Source: Fructilactobacillus lindneri DSM 20690 = JCM 11027
GTDB lineage: Bacteria; Bacillota; Bacilli; Lactobacillales; Lactobacillaceae
Reading direction: 5' to 3'
Length of the DNA: 64,000 nt
Assembly (NCBI RefSeq): GCF_002907375.1
Contig: NZ_MIYK01000016.1
Location: forward strand, 1 to 64,000
Shown here one piece after another: positions 1-8,123 of this stretch (positions are counted from its first letter, which is position 1; each line of letters begins with the position of its first letter). The notes beneath the pieces are model-generated. The model was given only the letters and a program-made list of their open reading frames with translations. It made no database searches and had not been told where the DNA came from. The position numbers and the translations under genes were made by a program.

Positions 1-58
1 CATGTATTAGGCACGCCGCCAACGTTCGTCCTGAGCCAGGATCAAACTCTCATTTTAA
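1..58 (-). rRNA. rrs: 16S ribosomal RNA, 5' end only
   Basis: The reverse complement holds the universal 16S opening AGAGTTTGATCCTGGCTCAG (31-50), followed by the conserved GACGAACG...GCGTGCCTAATACATG block. The gene runs off the left edge of the window, so only the first ~58 nt are here. The mature 5' end is placed by analogy with other lactobacilli and could be off by a few bases. Confidence 0.97.
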
Positions 59-181
59 AAATGAGAACTTTACTAGCTCTTATTTATTTTATTTCTTAAA
101 GCAAATTGACTTTGCATAATGTTTTAACCTTTAAACTAAGTTTAAAGATTACCTTACACTTTTGTAATCAAAATCTTGTTC

Positions 182-222
182 AGTTTTCAAAGATCTACTC
201 TTGCACTGCTTCTGCAGTGCAA
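182..222 (-). promoter_or_regulatory. rrn leader: boxA antitermination site and upstream hairpin
   Basis: On the minus strand TCTTTGAAAACT (193-182) matches the boxA-type element found before 16S genes in Bacilli, where NusB/S10 load for antitermination. Just upstream, at 201-222, is a near-perfect hairpin with 9-bp arms TTGCACTGC and GCAGTGCAA. Both lie between the P2 promoter and the 16S gene. Confidence 0.7.
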
Positions 223-227
223 TTACT

Positions 228-256
228 ATAATAACTCGTTTAGAAATAATTGTCAA
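228..256 (-). promoter_or_regulatory. rrn promoter P2
   Basis: Reads TTGACA (256-251), a 17-bp spacer, then TATTAT (233-228) on the minus strand. A perfect -35 and near-consensus -10 directed at 16S fit the usual tandem rrn promoter arrangement. Confidence 0.8.
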
Positions 257-345
257 CGATTTAGCTTAATTAATTTTAAAAAACTCAATTACTTAAAGAT
301 TAATTTGTCAAAGCATTCGTAGTCATTCCCTAACGAACAATTATT

Positions 346-374
346 AGTATATCTCATTGATCAAAGAATGTCAA
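346..374 (-). promoter_or_regulatory. rrn promoter P1
   Basis: Reads TTGACA (374-369), a 17-bp spacer, then TATACT (351-346) on the minus strand. It lies about 118 bp upstream of P2 and points the same way, giving a tandem rRNA promoter pair. Confidence 0.8.
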
Positions 375-408
375 ACATTTTTAACAATTAATTTCAAAAA
401 ATTTATTT

Positions 409-1056
409 TCAACATTTAATTATAAAAAACATGCCATTCCTCAAGCGACAATTAATAATATACACCCGGTTAATTCCTATGTCAACAGTTTGGTCAAAAA
501 AAGTCAAAATTATTTTTTTGCTGTTGTCACTGTATAAATTAATTCCCAAATCTGGATGTTGCTTTAAATATAATTTTGTAAACTCATCAACAGCTTTTTT
601 ATCATGAGTATTAATTCCTTCTCTACGCATAGCAGCGGCTAAGTCACGATAAAAAGCATCAAATTTAGGATCATACAATGATGTTAATCCCTTAGAATTA
701 ATATTAACCCAATCAATTAAATGAGAAGCATTTTGCAATAATCCCTGCTTACCTAAATAACCAAATAATTTTTTTAATGCAAACGGAATTAATTCATACA
801 AGCTAGCAGTTTTCTCATTTTCCTCTAATAATAGTAGGAAGCGGGAAAACATTACTTCACCAACAACTTCATCATTCCATTGATTAGGTTGCTTATTCAA
901 CCCAACAATGGCAATTTCAACAAAACTATCTATTATCGCATCAATATCACGAATTTGATCCGAATCTAATCTTTTCACATCATTTTCAGAATCAATATCA
1001 TCCAGCCATTTATCAATCATTGCTCCAACTTGTTGTACTTGTTTTTCTTTATCCAT
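409..1056 (-). CDS. Conserved hypothetical cytoplasmic protein
   Basis: A 215-residue acidic, mostly helical protein without signal peptide or membrane segment. I do not recognise the family. ATG at 1056 is preferred over an ATG nine bases upstream because that one abuts the Shine-Dalgarno GAAAGG, while 1056 is about nine bases from it. The last ~40 residues are more hydrophobic and aromatic than the rest, so a frameshift near the 3' end cannot be excluded. The gene lies between the rrn promoters and a divergent thiolase gene. No function is proposed. Confidence 0.6.
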   Translation of the reverse strand: MDKEKQVQQVGAMIDKWLDDIDSENDVKRLDSDQIRDIDAIIDSFVEIAIVGLNKQPNQWNDEVVGEVMFSRFLLLLEENEKTASLYELIPFALKKLFGYLGKQGLLQNASHLIDWVNINSKGLTSLYDPKFDAFYRDLAAAMRREGINTHDKKAVDEFTKLYLKQHPDLGINLYSDNSKKIILTFFDQTVDIGINRVYIINCRLRNGMFFIIKC

Positions 1057-1146
1057 TTCTATCATCCTTTCGTTCCCATTATTATACTATCAAAAACATT
1101 ACAGGTATAATGTAAACATAAATCAACACAAGGAGTGTAATAATCA

Positions 1147-2325
1147 TTGGAAAAAATTGCAATCATAAGTGCCAAACGTACTCCCATTGGAAAAATTAAC
1201 GGTAATTTAAAAGGTTTATCATCTGTAGAATTAGGAACCATCGCAGTTAAAGCAACTCTAGCGGCAGCTAATCTTGATCCATCTGCAATTGATCAAGTGA
1301 TTTTTGGCAATGTCATTCAAGCCGGCGGCGGTCAAAATATAGCACGCCAAATTGAACTAAATGCTGGAATTCCAGCTACAAGTACTGCGTGTACCATTAA
1401 CCAAGTATGTGGATCTGGTATGAAAGCCGTTCGCATGGGTCAAACTGCAATCTTGAATGGTGACGCTGAGGTAGTAATTGTGGGAGGAACCGAAAGCATG
1501 TCAAATGCTCCCTACCTAAATCCTAAAACTAGAGCAGGTCATAAATTTGGTGCATTTACTATGGAAGATAGTATCGAAACTGATGGCCTCAATGATGCCA
1601 AAACCAATGAACCAATGGGCATTACAGCCGAAAATGTTGCAGAAAAATTCAATATTTCTCGAGCAGACCAAGATAACTTTTCATTAGCATCACATCAAAA
1701 AGCCGCCGAAGCTATCAAAAATGATTACTTAAATGACGAAATGATTCCCATCACAATTAATGGTAAAAAAGAAACAATTACTTATACTCAAGATGAAACA
1801 GTCCGTCCTGATACAAATCTAGAGCAGCTTAGCAAATTAAATCCTGCCTTTAAAAAAGCAGGAACTGTTACAGCTGGAAATGCTGCTAGCTTAAATGACG
1901 GTGCATCTGCTCTTATTTTAATGAAAGAAAGTAAAGCAGAGAAGCTGGGAATTAAACCTTTAGCAATTATTGATGAATATGCTGAAGCCGGATGCGATCC
2001 AAAAATTATGGGATATGCACCCTACTACGCTGTAAACAAATTATTGCAAAAACAAAATAAAACTATTTCAGATTTTGATTTGTTCGAACTAAATGAGGCT
2101 TTTGCTTCTCAAAGTATTGCTGTATCACGTGATTTAAACATTCCTGATGATAAATTAAATATTACTGGCGGAGCAATTGCAATGGGACATCCGCTTGGAG
2201 ATTCAGGATCTCGAATTTTAATCACCCTCATTAATAATTTAAGACGGACCAAACAAAAAAGTGGTTTAGCCACATTATGTATTGGTGGAGGAATGGCAAT
2301 GGCAATGAGCATCCATTTGAAATAA
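1147..2325 (+). CDS. Acetyl-CoA acetyltransferase (thiolase)
   Basis: Condenses two acetyl-CoA to acetoacetyl-CoA, in lactobacilli normally the first step of the mevalonate route to isoprenoids. The 392-residue length is standard for thiolase II. Visible motifs are the nucleophilic cysteine in VCGSGMKAV (about residue 88), NEAFA (about 317), a GGAIAMGHPLGDSGSR block carrying the catalytic histidine, and the second cysteine in LCIGGGMAMAM near the C terminus. The start is TTG, set by AAGGAG at 1130-1135. A TATAAT hexamer at 1106-1111 may be its -10. The gene is monocistronic here, with no other mevalonate genes in the window. Confidence 0.92.
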   Translation: MEKIAIISAKRTPIGKINGNLKGLSSVELGTIAVKATLAAANLDPSAIDQVIFGNVIQAGGGQNIARQIELNAGIPATSTACTINQVCGSGMKAVRMGQTAILNGDAEVVIVGGTESMSNAPYLNPKTRAGHKFGAFTMEDSIETDGLNDAKTNEPMGITAENVAEKFNISRADQDNFSLASHQKAAEAIKNDYLNDEMIPITINGKKETITYTQDETVRPDTNLEQLSKLNPAFKKAGTVTAGNAASLNDGASALILMKESKAEKLGIKPLAIIDEYAEAGCDPKIMGYAPYYAVNKLLQKQNKTISDFDLFELNEAFASQSIAVSRDLNIPDDKLNITGGAIAMGHPLGDSGSRILITLINNLRRTKQKSGLATLCIGGGMAMAMSIHLK

Positions 2326-2403
2326 CTATTGTTAGTTGTAAATTTTACCGTAGTTCTTTATAATTGAAATTCGTTAAACCAAACAGTGAGGATGTGTTTT
2401 ATT

Positions 2404-2928
2404 ATGACTTGTACTTATGTTCGAAAATCAACTGAAAAAGATTTACCAGCAATCTCAAAAATTATCAATGCAGGAAGAGGTTTCCTAAAGGAACAGGGAA
2501 TTAATCAATGGCAAGGAACATATCCTTCCCAAGCCGATATAAAAAGAGATATTGATAATGGCATCAGTTATGTTCTTGATATCGATGGAAAAGTAGCTGG
2601 GTCAGCTACCCTTCATCTTGGTATCGATCCTGATTATCTTGAAATGGAAGAAGGAGAATGGAAAAACGGCTCTGAAGCTCATTATTCTGCCATTCATCGT
2701 GTTTCTGTATCACATGAATATCGTGGTCAAGGACTTGCATATAAATTAATTAGCGGTTTATTAACCATTTCAGACTTATTAGGATTTAAAGATGTCAGAA
2801 TTGATACCCATCCTAAAAACGAAGGAATGCAACATATCATCTTAGCTAGTGGATTTACTAGACGAGGAATCATTCGTACCAAAGCTGAAGATGATGATCG
2901 TTACGCATATCAAATTGAACTTCAATAA
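2404..2928 (+). CDS. GNAT family N-acetyltransferase
   Basis: About 174 residues with the GNAT acetyl-CoA site visible as HRVSVSHEYRGQGLAYKLI (the R/QxxGxG/A loop), followed by the strand VRIDTHPKNEGMQH. The acceptor cannot be predicted. ATG 2404 is chosen because upstream in-frame GTG 2386 and ATG 2392 overlap the likely ribosome site GTGAGGA. A small membrane protein gene follows 15 bp downstream and may be co-transcribed. Confidence 0.85.
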   Translation: MTCTYVRKSTEKDLPAISKIINAGRGFLKEQGINQWQGTYPSQADIKRDIDNGISYVLDIDGKVAGSATLHLGIDPDYLEMEEGEWKNGSEAHYSAIHRVSVSHEYRGQGLAYKLISGLLTISDLLGFKDVRIDTHPKNEGMQHIILASGFTRRGIIRTKAEDDDRYAYQIELQ

Positions 2929-2943
2929 TAGAGGAGATTTAAA

Positions 2944-3117
2944 ATGGGTAATCAGGCAGTCTTAACAAAATTACTAATTATGTCAGTAGCAGCGTTAGTG
3001 ATAACTTTGGCATGTATGTTTTGGACTTATCACGAGCAACATACCATTTTATCAAAACGTTTTATCGCACTGACTATTATGTTCTGCTTAATCCTTATTT
3101 TAATTTACTTCTTATAA
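2944..3117 (+). CDS. Small two-helix membrane protein, 57 residues
   Basis: ATG at 2944 follows a strong site (GAGGAG, 2931-2936). The 57-residue product has two hydrophobic stretches (about residues 9-27 and 40-57) separated by a short polar loop WTYHEQHTILSKRF, so it should be a two-pass membrane protein. It ends directly at a strong terminator. It lies 15 bp after the GNAT gene and is probably in that operon. No family is recognised. Confidence 0.65.
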   Translation: MGNQAVLTKLLIMSVAALVITLACMFWTYHEQHTILSKRFIALTIMFCLILILIYFL

Positions 3118-3120
3118 AAA

Positions 3121-3150
3121 AGACCGAAGCCACTCGCTTCGGTCTTTTTT
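3121..3150. terminator. Bidirectional intrinsic terminator
   Basis: Perfect 10-bp stem AGACCGAAGC / GCTTCGGTCT with a 5-nt loop and T-runs usable on both strands. It separates the plus-strand GNAT unit from the minus-strand azl unit. Confidence 0.9.
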
Positions 3151-3476
3151 TAAATTAATATTCTGATTAAGGCTAAGGAAACAATTCCAACTGCCACAAT
3201 TACCAATAAATTTTTACTAATAACAGCTGCAATAGCGGTCGGAATTGAGGCTAACAAATTAGGAAAGTTAATAGTTGGCAAATGACCTAGATGCTGCACA
3301 AATAATCCATTAAACCATAACGCTGCCATAATAACGATTGGCACAAAACTAAGAAATTGCACAAATGAACGCGGCAACTCAAACTTCTTTAATAACACAA
3401 ACGGAATTACCCTTAATATCCATGTTACTAACCCGCATCCAATAATAACAAGTAATATAAATTTAAAAGAAGGCAT
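3150..3476 (-). CDS. azlD: AzlD family branched-chain amino acid transport subunit
   Basis: A 108-residue hydrophobic protein with four predicted membrane helices, the usual AzlD size. The conserved early block ILRVIPFVLLKK and the mid-protein FVPIVIMAALWF are visible. AzlD partners AzlC in exporting branched-chain amino acids or their analogues. The gene overlaps azlC by 14 bp in the same direction, so the two are translationally coupled. Confidence 0.88.
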   Translation of the reverse strand: MPSFKFILLVIIGCGLVTWILRVIPFVLLKKFELPRSFVQFLSFVPIVIMAALWFNGLFVQHLGHLPTINFPNLLASIPTAIAAVISKNLLVIVAVGIVSLALIRILI

Positions 3477-4179
3477 CTTTTATAAACACTCCAAATCCGC
3501 CTCCAGCTAAAGTTACAACGATCAACAATAAATTGCTTGGGATAAAAATCAATCCCACATAAGTCAACCCCAAAGTAATCACAATCACCGCTAGCTGCAA
3601 TTTAAATTTCATAGTTTTGTCAGCAATCACTTGTAAATACAGCAATCCAATAAACATCGCCAAAAAAGCAAAATCCAATCCAAACAGATTGGGATTAGGA
3701 ATCAGTCCACCTAAAGCACCACCAATTCCCGATGAAATCACCCAAGTTAAATAGGCAATCAAATTTGCTGAGTTTAACCATTTAAATGACAAAACTCGTC
3801 CAGTGGCATTTAACTTATTCATACTTAGTGCAAAAGTTTCATCCGTCAGTAACGAACCAATAATTATATTTTTTAGCATTGATTCTTTTTTCATATAGGG
3901 AGCTACAGTCATCCCCATTAACAGCATGCGAGCTGACAATAAAAACACCGATAAAATAATCGCAAAAAAGGAACTACCTGCTACCAGCATGCTAACAATC
4001 ACAAACTGGGCTGCTCCTGAATAGGTAATTGCCGACATCAAAATAATCATAACCACATTTAAGCCGGCAGCTTTGGCTACAATCCCAAAAGCCAACCCAA
4101 CTCCAATATAACCAGATAAAGTCGGAATCGTATCTTTAATTCCTGTTTTTGCAGTTAATTCCCCATTCAACCCAATCAC
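3463..4179 (-). CDS. azlC: AzlC family branched-chain amino acid transport subunit
   Basis: About 235 residues with multiple membrane helices and AzlC signatures: GYIGVGLAFGIVAKAAGL near the N terminus and MLLMGMTVAPYM with a DETFALSM motif mid-protein. It forms a two-component permease with AzlD, encoded immediately downstream. The start is uncertain: GTG at 4179 lies inside the ribosome site AAGGTG, so TTG at 4170 (about 7 bases away) is more likely. The gene follows an APC permease gene by 5 bp, so all three may form one operon. Confidence 0.9.
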   Translation of the reverse strand: MIGLNGELTAKTGIKDTIPTLSGYIGVGLAFGIVAKAAGLNVVMIILMSAITYSGAAQFVIVSMLVAGSSFFAIILSVFLLSARMLLMGMTVAPYMKKESMLKNIIIGSLLTDETFALSMNKLNATGRVLSFKWLNSANLIAYLTWVISSGIGGALGGLIPNPNLFGLDFAFLAMFIGLLYLQVIADKTMKFKLQLAVIVITLGLTYVGLIFIPSNLLLIVVTLAGGGFGVFIKDAFF

Positions 4180-4184
4180 CTTTT

Positions 4185-5618
4185 CTACTTTATTGTTTTA
4201 GTTGCAATACTAGAATGTTTCATCCCATAAAATACATAAATAAGCACTCCGATTAAGGCCCAAATCAAAGTCAAAAATTTTGCGTCATTGCTCAACTCTA
4301 AGAAGATCACAAAAGAAAACAAGGCAGAAATAGCTGGTAAAATTGGATAGAATGGCATTCTAAATTTAGGTACTGGAATGTCTTTCCCTTCCCTAGGACG
4401 CAAAGCGTAAATTCCTAATGAAACAAACATAAAGAAAATTAAAGTTCCTGCTGAAACTAGGTTTGCTAAGAAAGTAAATGGCAGCATTGATCCAACTAAC
4501 ACGGCAGCCACTGTTACTAATAACAAAGCATTTCCTGGAATATGACGATGGTTAACCTTGCCCAACTTTTTAGGCAATAATCCATCTCTACCAAAGGCAT
4601 AAATCAAACGAGAGCTGGCCATTTGAGTTCCAATTAGCGAAGCAAACATTCCCACAATCGCCACTACTGCTAACATATTAGCAGTAATAAAATGGCCTGC
4701 TTTTCGCAATGCCCAAGCTGAAGGTTCAGCATTGCCAGCGTAATCAGAATATTTGAACATTCCAACCAACACTAACGAAACTCCAACAAATAAAAAACTT
4801 CCAATAACCAGTGTTCCGATAATTCCCCGCGGCATGTTTTTCCCTGGATCTTTGGTTTCAGCTGTATTAGATGCGATTACATCAAACCCGCCATAAGCTA
4901 CAAAAACCTGCGCCGTTCCAGCTAAAATACCAGTTAATCCACCAAAGGAAGTTCCAGTTTTATGAGCTGGAATAAACGGATGATAATTAGAATATTTAAT
5001 CGAAGTAAAGCCAACAATAATAAATAACAACACTACAGCTACTTTTAAAATTACCAAAATATTTTCCAGGCGATTAACGCCCTTTAACTTACGACTCAAT
5101 AATAATCCGACTAAAATAATGGAAAGAGCTGCAAAAATATCAAAAAAACCACCAGTTTTGGGGTTATATCCTGAAGTAAGCATTGGTGGTAAGTGAAACC
5201 CAAATTCTCCTAAGAATCCTTGTACATAAGCTGACCATCCAGATGCCACAAAATTGATTGCTAAAAAATATTCTGCAAGCATTAGCCAACCCGCAATCCA
5301 ACCAAATCCTTCGCCAAATAATACGCTAATCCAGGAGAATGCGGAACCAGCAACCGGCAAAGCCGAAGCAGCTTCAGCATACGCTAATGCTGCTAAACCT
5401 GCTCCAATTGCCCCAATTATAAATGATAGTGCGACTGCTGGACCAGCATGTTCTGCTGCTACAATCCCTGGCAAAGTAAAAATCGCCGTTCCAACTACCA
5501 TCCCTAATCCCAATCCCAACAAATCTTTAGCAGTCATATGCGGGGTTAAGCTGGCATCCTTAGCTTCCAGACTTTGCGGACTTTCTTTTCTGGTAATTCG
5601 CTCCCAGATTTTTCCCAT
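4185..5618 (-). CDS. APC superfamily amino acid permease
   Basis: About 477 residues with 12 predicted helices. The helix-1 glycine-rich motif GLGLGMVVGTAIFTLPG and the LAALAYAEAASALPVAGSAF segment are typical of the cationic amino acid transporter (CAT/YfnA-like) branch. Substrate is not certain. ATG 5618 is chosen over TTG 5636 because the latter overlaps the site GGAGG. The gene is first in a presumed unit with azlC and azlD, which supports an amino acid role. Confidence 0.88.
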   Translation of the reverse strand: MGKIWERITRKESPQSLEAKDASLTPHMTAKDLLGLGLGMVVGTAIFTLPGIVAAEHAGPAVALSFIIGAIGAGLAALAYAEAASALPVAGSAFSWISVLFGEGFGWIAGWLMLAEYFLAINFVASGWSAYVQGFLGEFGFHLPPMLTSGYNPKTGGFFDIFAALSIILVGLLLSRKLKGVNRLENILVILKVAVVLLFIIVGFTSIKYSNYHPFIPAHKTGTSFGGLTGILAGTAQVFVAYGGFDVIASNTAETKDPGKNMPRGIIGTLVIGSFLFVGVSLVLVGMFKYSDYAGNAEPSAWALRKAGHFITANMLAVVAIVGMFASLIGTQMASSRLIYAFGRDGLLPKKLGKVNHRHIPGNALLLVTVAAVLVGSMLPFTFLANLVSAGTLIFFMFVSLGIYALRPREGKDIPVPKFRMPFYPILPAISALFSFVIFLELSNDAKFLTLIWALIGVLIYVFYGMKHSSIATKTIK

Positions 5619-5741
5619 CTTTTCGTAAACCTCCAACTAAAACTATTTTCATTAAATCATTTTTTAAAATTATACTATTAAAAATTTCATAAAGATACAT
5701 TAACTTTTAAATACGTTATAATTAGGATGAAAGGTGGTAAT

Positions 5742-5975
5742 ATGATGACTGAAACGGTATTTTTTAACCCAGGTAATTCATTAGGAAACTTTCAAGATTA
5801 TAACGAGGCAGTTCGAAGTGCCAAGATTTATCGTCAAAAGCACAACGAACTTGAAGATGCAAATGTAATTGTCGTAAACGGTAAGCATAATGATTCATAC
5901 GACATTTTTTTGAAGGATCATGCTGAAAAAAATAATGATGACAACGAACCATATACAATTAAAAAACAAATTTAA
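5742..5975 (+). CDS. Small hypothetical protein
   Basis: A 77-residue hydrophilic protein; family not recognised. The start is ATG 5742 or 5745, both after AAAGGTGG (5730-5736); an ATG at 5727 overlaps that site. It lies directly upstream of recA on the same strand, but recA has its own LexA box and ribosome site, so a functional link is not implied. Confidence 0.55.
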   Translation: MMTETVFFNPGNSLGNFQDYNEAVRSAKIYRQKHNELEDANVIVVNGKHNDSYDIFLKDHAEKNNDDNEPYTIKKQI

Positions 5976-6031
5976 TTTATTTTACTTGGTTTTACGTAAA
6001 TAATAAGGTAAAATGAATAATATTGGTTACC

Positions 6032-6045
6032 CGAACAAATGTTCA
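6032..6045 (+). promoter_or_regulatory. LexA (DinR) operator of recA
   Basis: CGAACAAATGTTCA matches the Gram-positive SOS box (CGAAC-N4-GTTC) 26 bp before recA. A candidate -10 GGTAAAAT lies about 20 bp upstream. Expect LexA repression and induction on DNA damage. Confidence 0.88.
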
Positions 6046-6070
6046 TGTTTGATAATAGAAAGGTGTTTTT

Positions 6071-7192
6071 ATGGCCTCAAGTTCTAAAAAAAGTGCTAAA
6101 GAAGCTCGTCAAGTCGAGCTTGATAAAGCATTAAAACAAATTAAAAAAGAATTTGGTACCGGAGCAATTATGCGAATGGGTGAATCTCCTACCACTAACG
6201 TCGAAGCAATCTCAACTGGGATTTTATCGTTAGATATCGCGTTAGGGATTGGCGGATTTCCTCGTGGTCGAGTAGTTGAAATTTTTGGTGCTGAATCATC
6301 TGGTAAAACAACGATTGCGTTACAAACCGTTGCTGAAATTCAAAAAAATGGCGGGACTGCAGCCTACATTGATGCTGAAAACGCGATGGATCCTGAATAC
6401 GCCAAAGAATTAGGTGTTGATATCGACGACTTATTACTTTCACAACCAGGAACTGGTGAAGAAGGTCTTCAAATTGCAGATGCTTTAATCGGTTCTGGTG
6501 CAATTGATTTAATTGTTGTCGATTCGGTTGCTGCTTTAGTTCCAAAATCAGAAATTGAAGGAGATATTGGTGACTCTCACGTTGGTTTACAAGCCCGTCT
6601 GATGTCTCAAGCATTGCGAAAATTAACTTCCAACATTAACCGTACCAATACAGTGGTTATTTTCATTAATCAACTACGTGAAAAAGTCGGTGTAATGTTT
6701 GGTAGTCCCGAAACTACCCCTGGTGGTCGGGCTTTGAAGTTCTATTCAAGTGTTCGTCTACGAGTTAGTGGTGGAAAACAGTCTAAAGAAGGTCAAGAAG
6801 TTGTTGGTAAAGAAACCAAGATCAAAGTGGCCAAAAATAAGGTCGCTCCTCCATTTAAAGTAGTCCAAACTTTAATGAGTTTTGGTCATGGGATTGAGCC
6901 GGTTGCTGATATGGTCAACTTAGCCGTTGAAAAAGATATCGTGAATAAATCAGGATCATGGTATTCATATGGCGAAGAACGTCTTGGTCAAGGACTTAAC
7001 AAAACAGTTGCCAACTTAAAAGAAAAACCTGAAATGGTTGAAGAAATCACTCATAAAGTTCGAGTTGCTTACGGTATTGAAACCGAAGAACCAGAAAAAG
7101 CAACTAAGGATGAACCTAAGAAAAAAGATACTAAAGAAGAAACTACCCCAACAACTGATGATAAGGCTGAAGATCCAAAATTAGATATCTAA
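6071..7192 (+). CDS. recA: Recombinase RecA
   Basis: Complete 373-residue RecA: Walker [10 protein letters not shown] (about residues 73-81), Walker [11 protein letters not shown], the L2 region [22 protein letters not shown], and an acidic C-terminal tail rich in K, E, D and T. It forms ATP-dependent filaments on single-stranded DNA for homologous repair and activates LexA self-cleavage. A LexA box precedes it. ATG 6071 follows GAAAGGTG. No intein or intron interrupts the gene. An intrinsic terminator follows. Confidence 0.98.
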   Translation: MASSSKKSAKEARQVELDKALKQIKKEFGTGAIMRMGESPTTNVEAISTGILSLDIALGIGGFPRGRVVEIFGAESSGKTTIALQTVAEIQKNGGTAAYIDAENAMDPEYAKELGVDIDDLLLSQPGTGEEGLQIADALIGSGAIDLIVVDSVAALVPKSEIEGDIGDSHVGLQARLMSQALRKLTSNINRTNTVVIFINQLREKVGVMFGSPETTPGGRALKFYSSVRLRVSGGKQSKEGQEVVGKETKIKVAKNKVAPPFKVVQTLMSFGHGIEPVADMVNLAVEKDIVNKSGSWYSYGEERLGQGLNKTVANLKEKPEMVEEITHKVRVAYGIETEEPEKATKDEPKKKDTKEETTPTTDDKAEDPKLDI

Positions 7193-7196
7193 TTTA

Positions 7197-7238
7197 AAAT
7201 AACCCCTAACTATTAAAATTATAGTTAAGGGTTATTTT
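7197..7238. terminator. Bidirectional terminator between recA and bioY
   Basis: Imperfect stem AATAACCC...TAACTAT / ATAGTTA..GGGTTATT with a 7-nt AT loop, followed by T7 on the plus strand. It serves recA and probably the convergent bioY gene. Confidence 0.85.
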
Positions 7239-7239
7239 T

Positions 7240-7779
7240 TTACAATTTTATAAAATGATGCTGCTTCACTCGCCAAGCAACTATGGCTACAATCACAGCC
7301 TTTACAATATCACCTGGGAAAAAAATCAAACAAGACCACAATGCTTTTCCAAGCGAAATGTGAGTAACTAGCGTTAATCCAATTCCACCCATCAAGTTCA
7401 TTAATAGCATACCACCAATTAAGTTGGCAATTATATAACCCATTAATTGATGTTTAGTATGATTTAATTGGACTAACGAACCAATTAAATATGTACAAAA
7501 TGGCCAACTAACTAAAAATCCAACCGTCGGACCAGCAAAAACAGCCATTCCACCACGAAATCCTGCTAAAATCGGCATCCCAACTGCTACCAATAACAAA
7601 AAGATTACTACACTAATAGTGCCTAATTTTTTCCCTAATAAACATCATGACAACATAATTCCCATCGTTTGAAATGAGATTGGCACTGGAATTATTGGGA
7701 CTGCAATTGGCGGAATTAAACCTAAAACGGCAATAATGGCAACCATCATTCCGCAATAAGCAATTTCTTTTGTTTTCAT
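7240..7779 (-). pseudogene. bioY: bioY biotin transporter S component, interrupted by in-frame TGA
   Basis: Reading the minus strand from ATG 7779 (after GGAGAC) gives a BioY protein of about 179 codons: opening MKTKEIAYCGMMVA, then GLIPPIAVPIIPVPISFQTMGIML, and later GPTVGFLVSWPFCTYLIGSL. One TGA at 7645-7647 falls between ..MGIMLS and CLLGKKLGT.., in the same frame. BioY is the biotin-binding membrane subunit of ECF transporters, so loss would remove high-affinity biotin uptake by this gene. The reading frame is otherwise intact, which points to a recent nonsense change, read-through or a sequencing error. Confidence 0.85.
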
Positions 7780-7801
7780 CTTCTGTCTCCTTTTAAATGT
7801 A

Positions 7802-7838
7802 TTCTTTAATTATCCTTGAGAATTAAAGAATTTGACAA
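7802..7838 (-). promoter_or_regulatory. Candidate bioY promoter overlapping an inverted repeat
   Basis: On the minus strand TTGTCA (7838-7833), an 18-bp spacer and GATAAT (7814-7809) form a promoter facing bioY. A perfect 10-bp inverted repeat TTCTTTAATT-N9-AATTAAAGAA (7802-7830) overlaps the spacer and -10, as an operator would. It does not match the BirA box I know, so the regulator is unidentified. Confidence 0.5.
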
Positions 7839-7965
7839 ATGAATTTTAACTAAATCTGATTAGGACAATGTTTTTAGCTATACAAAATTGCAATCTTGTC
7901 ACTTTTGCTGCTTAATCGCTATCGTTTTTACCACTAAGCAACATTGTTTGATACAATAAAGATAA

Positions 7966-8050
7966 TTAAATAGCTGGGGTGCCAATAACGGCTGAGATTA
8001 TACCCGTTGAACCTGATCTAGGTAATGCTAGCGTAGGTAATAAAGTGACA
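7966..8050 (+). ncRNA. TPP riboswitch (THI element) 1
   Basis: Contains the conserved pieces in order: GGGGTGCC (7976-7983), GGCTGAGA, ACCC, GAACCTGATCTAGGTAATGC and GCGTAGG. This is the thiamin pyrophosphate aptamer. A terminator stem follows 30 nt later, so TPP binding should stop transcription of the downstream ykoDC-pgpA unit. The P1 closing stem is weak by eye. Confidence 0.93.
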
Positions 8051-8079
8051 TTCAGTTGTCTAATTACAACAAAAAACTT

Positions 8080-8111
8080 AGCCGTTTCCTTTTTAGGAGA
8101 CGGCTTTTTAT
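8080..8111 (+). terminator. Riboswitch expression-platform terminator
   Basis: Stem AGCCGTTTCC / GGAGACGGCT (one T-G pair) with loop TTTTTA and a T5 tract. It lies between TPP riboswitch 1 and the ykoD ribosome site. Confidence 0.85.
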
Positions 8112-8123
8112 TTGGAGGAAGCT

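Noticed and set aside
5254-5628. 124-codon plus-strand frame antisense to the APC permease
   Set aside because: Low-complexity A/P/N-rich translation without a ribosome site; shadow of the permease gene.
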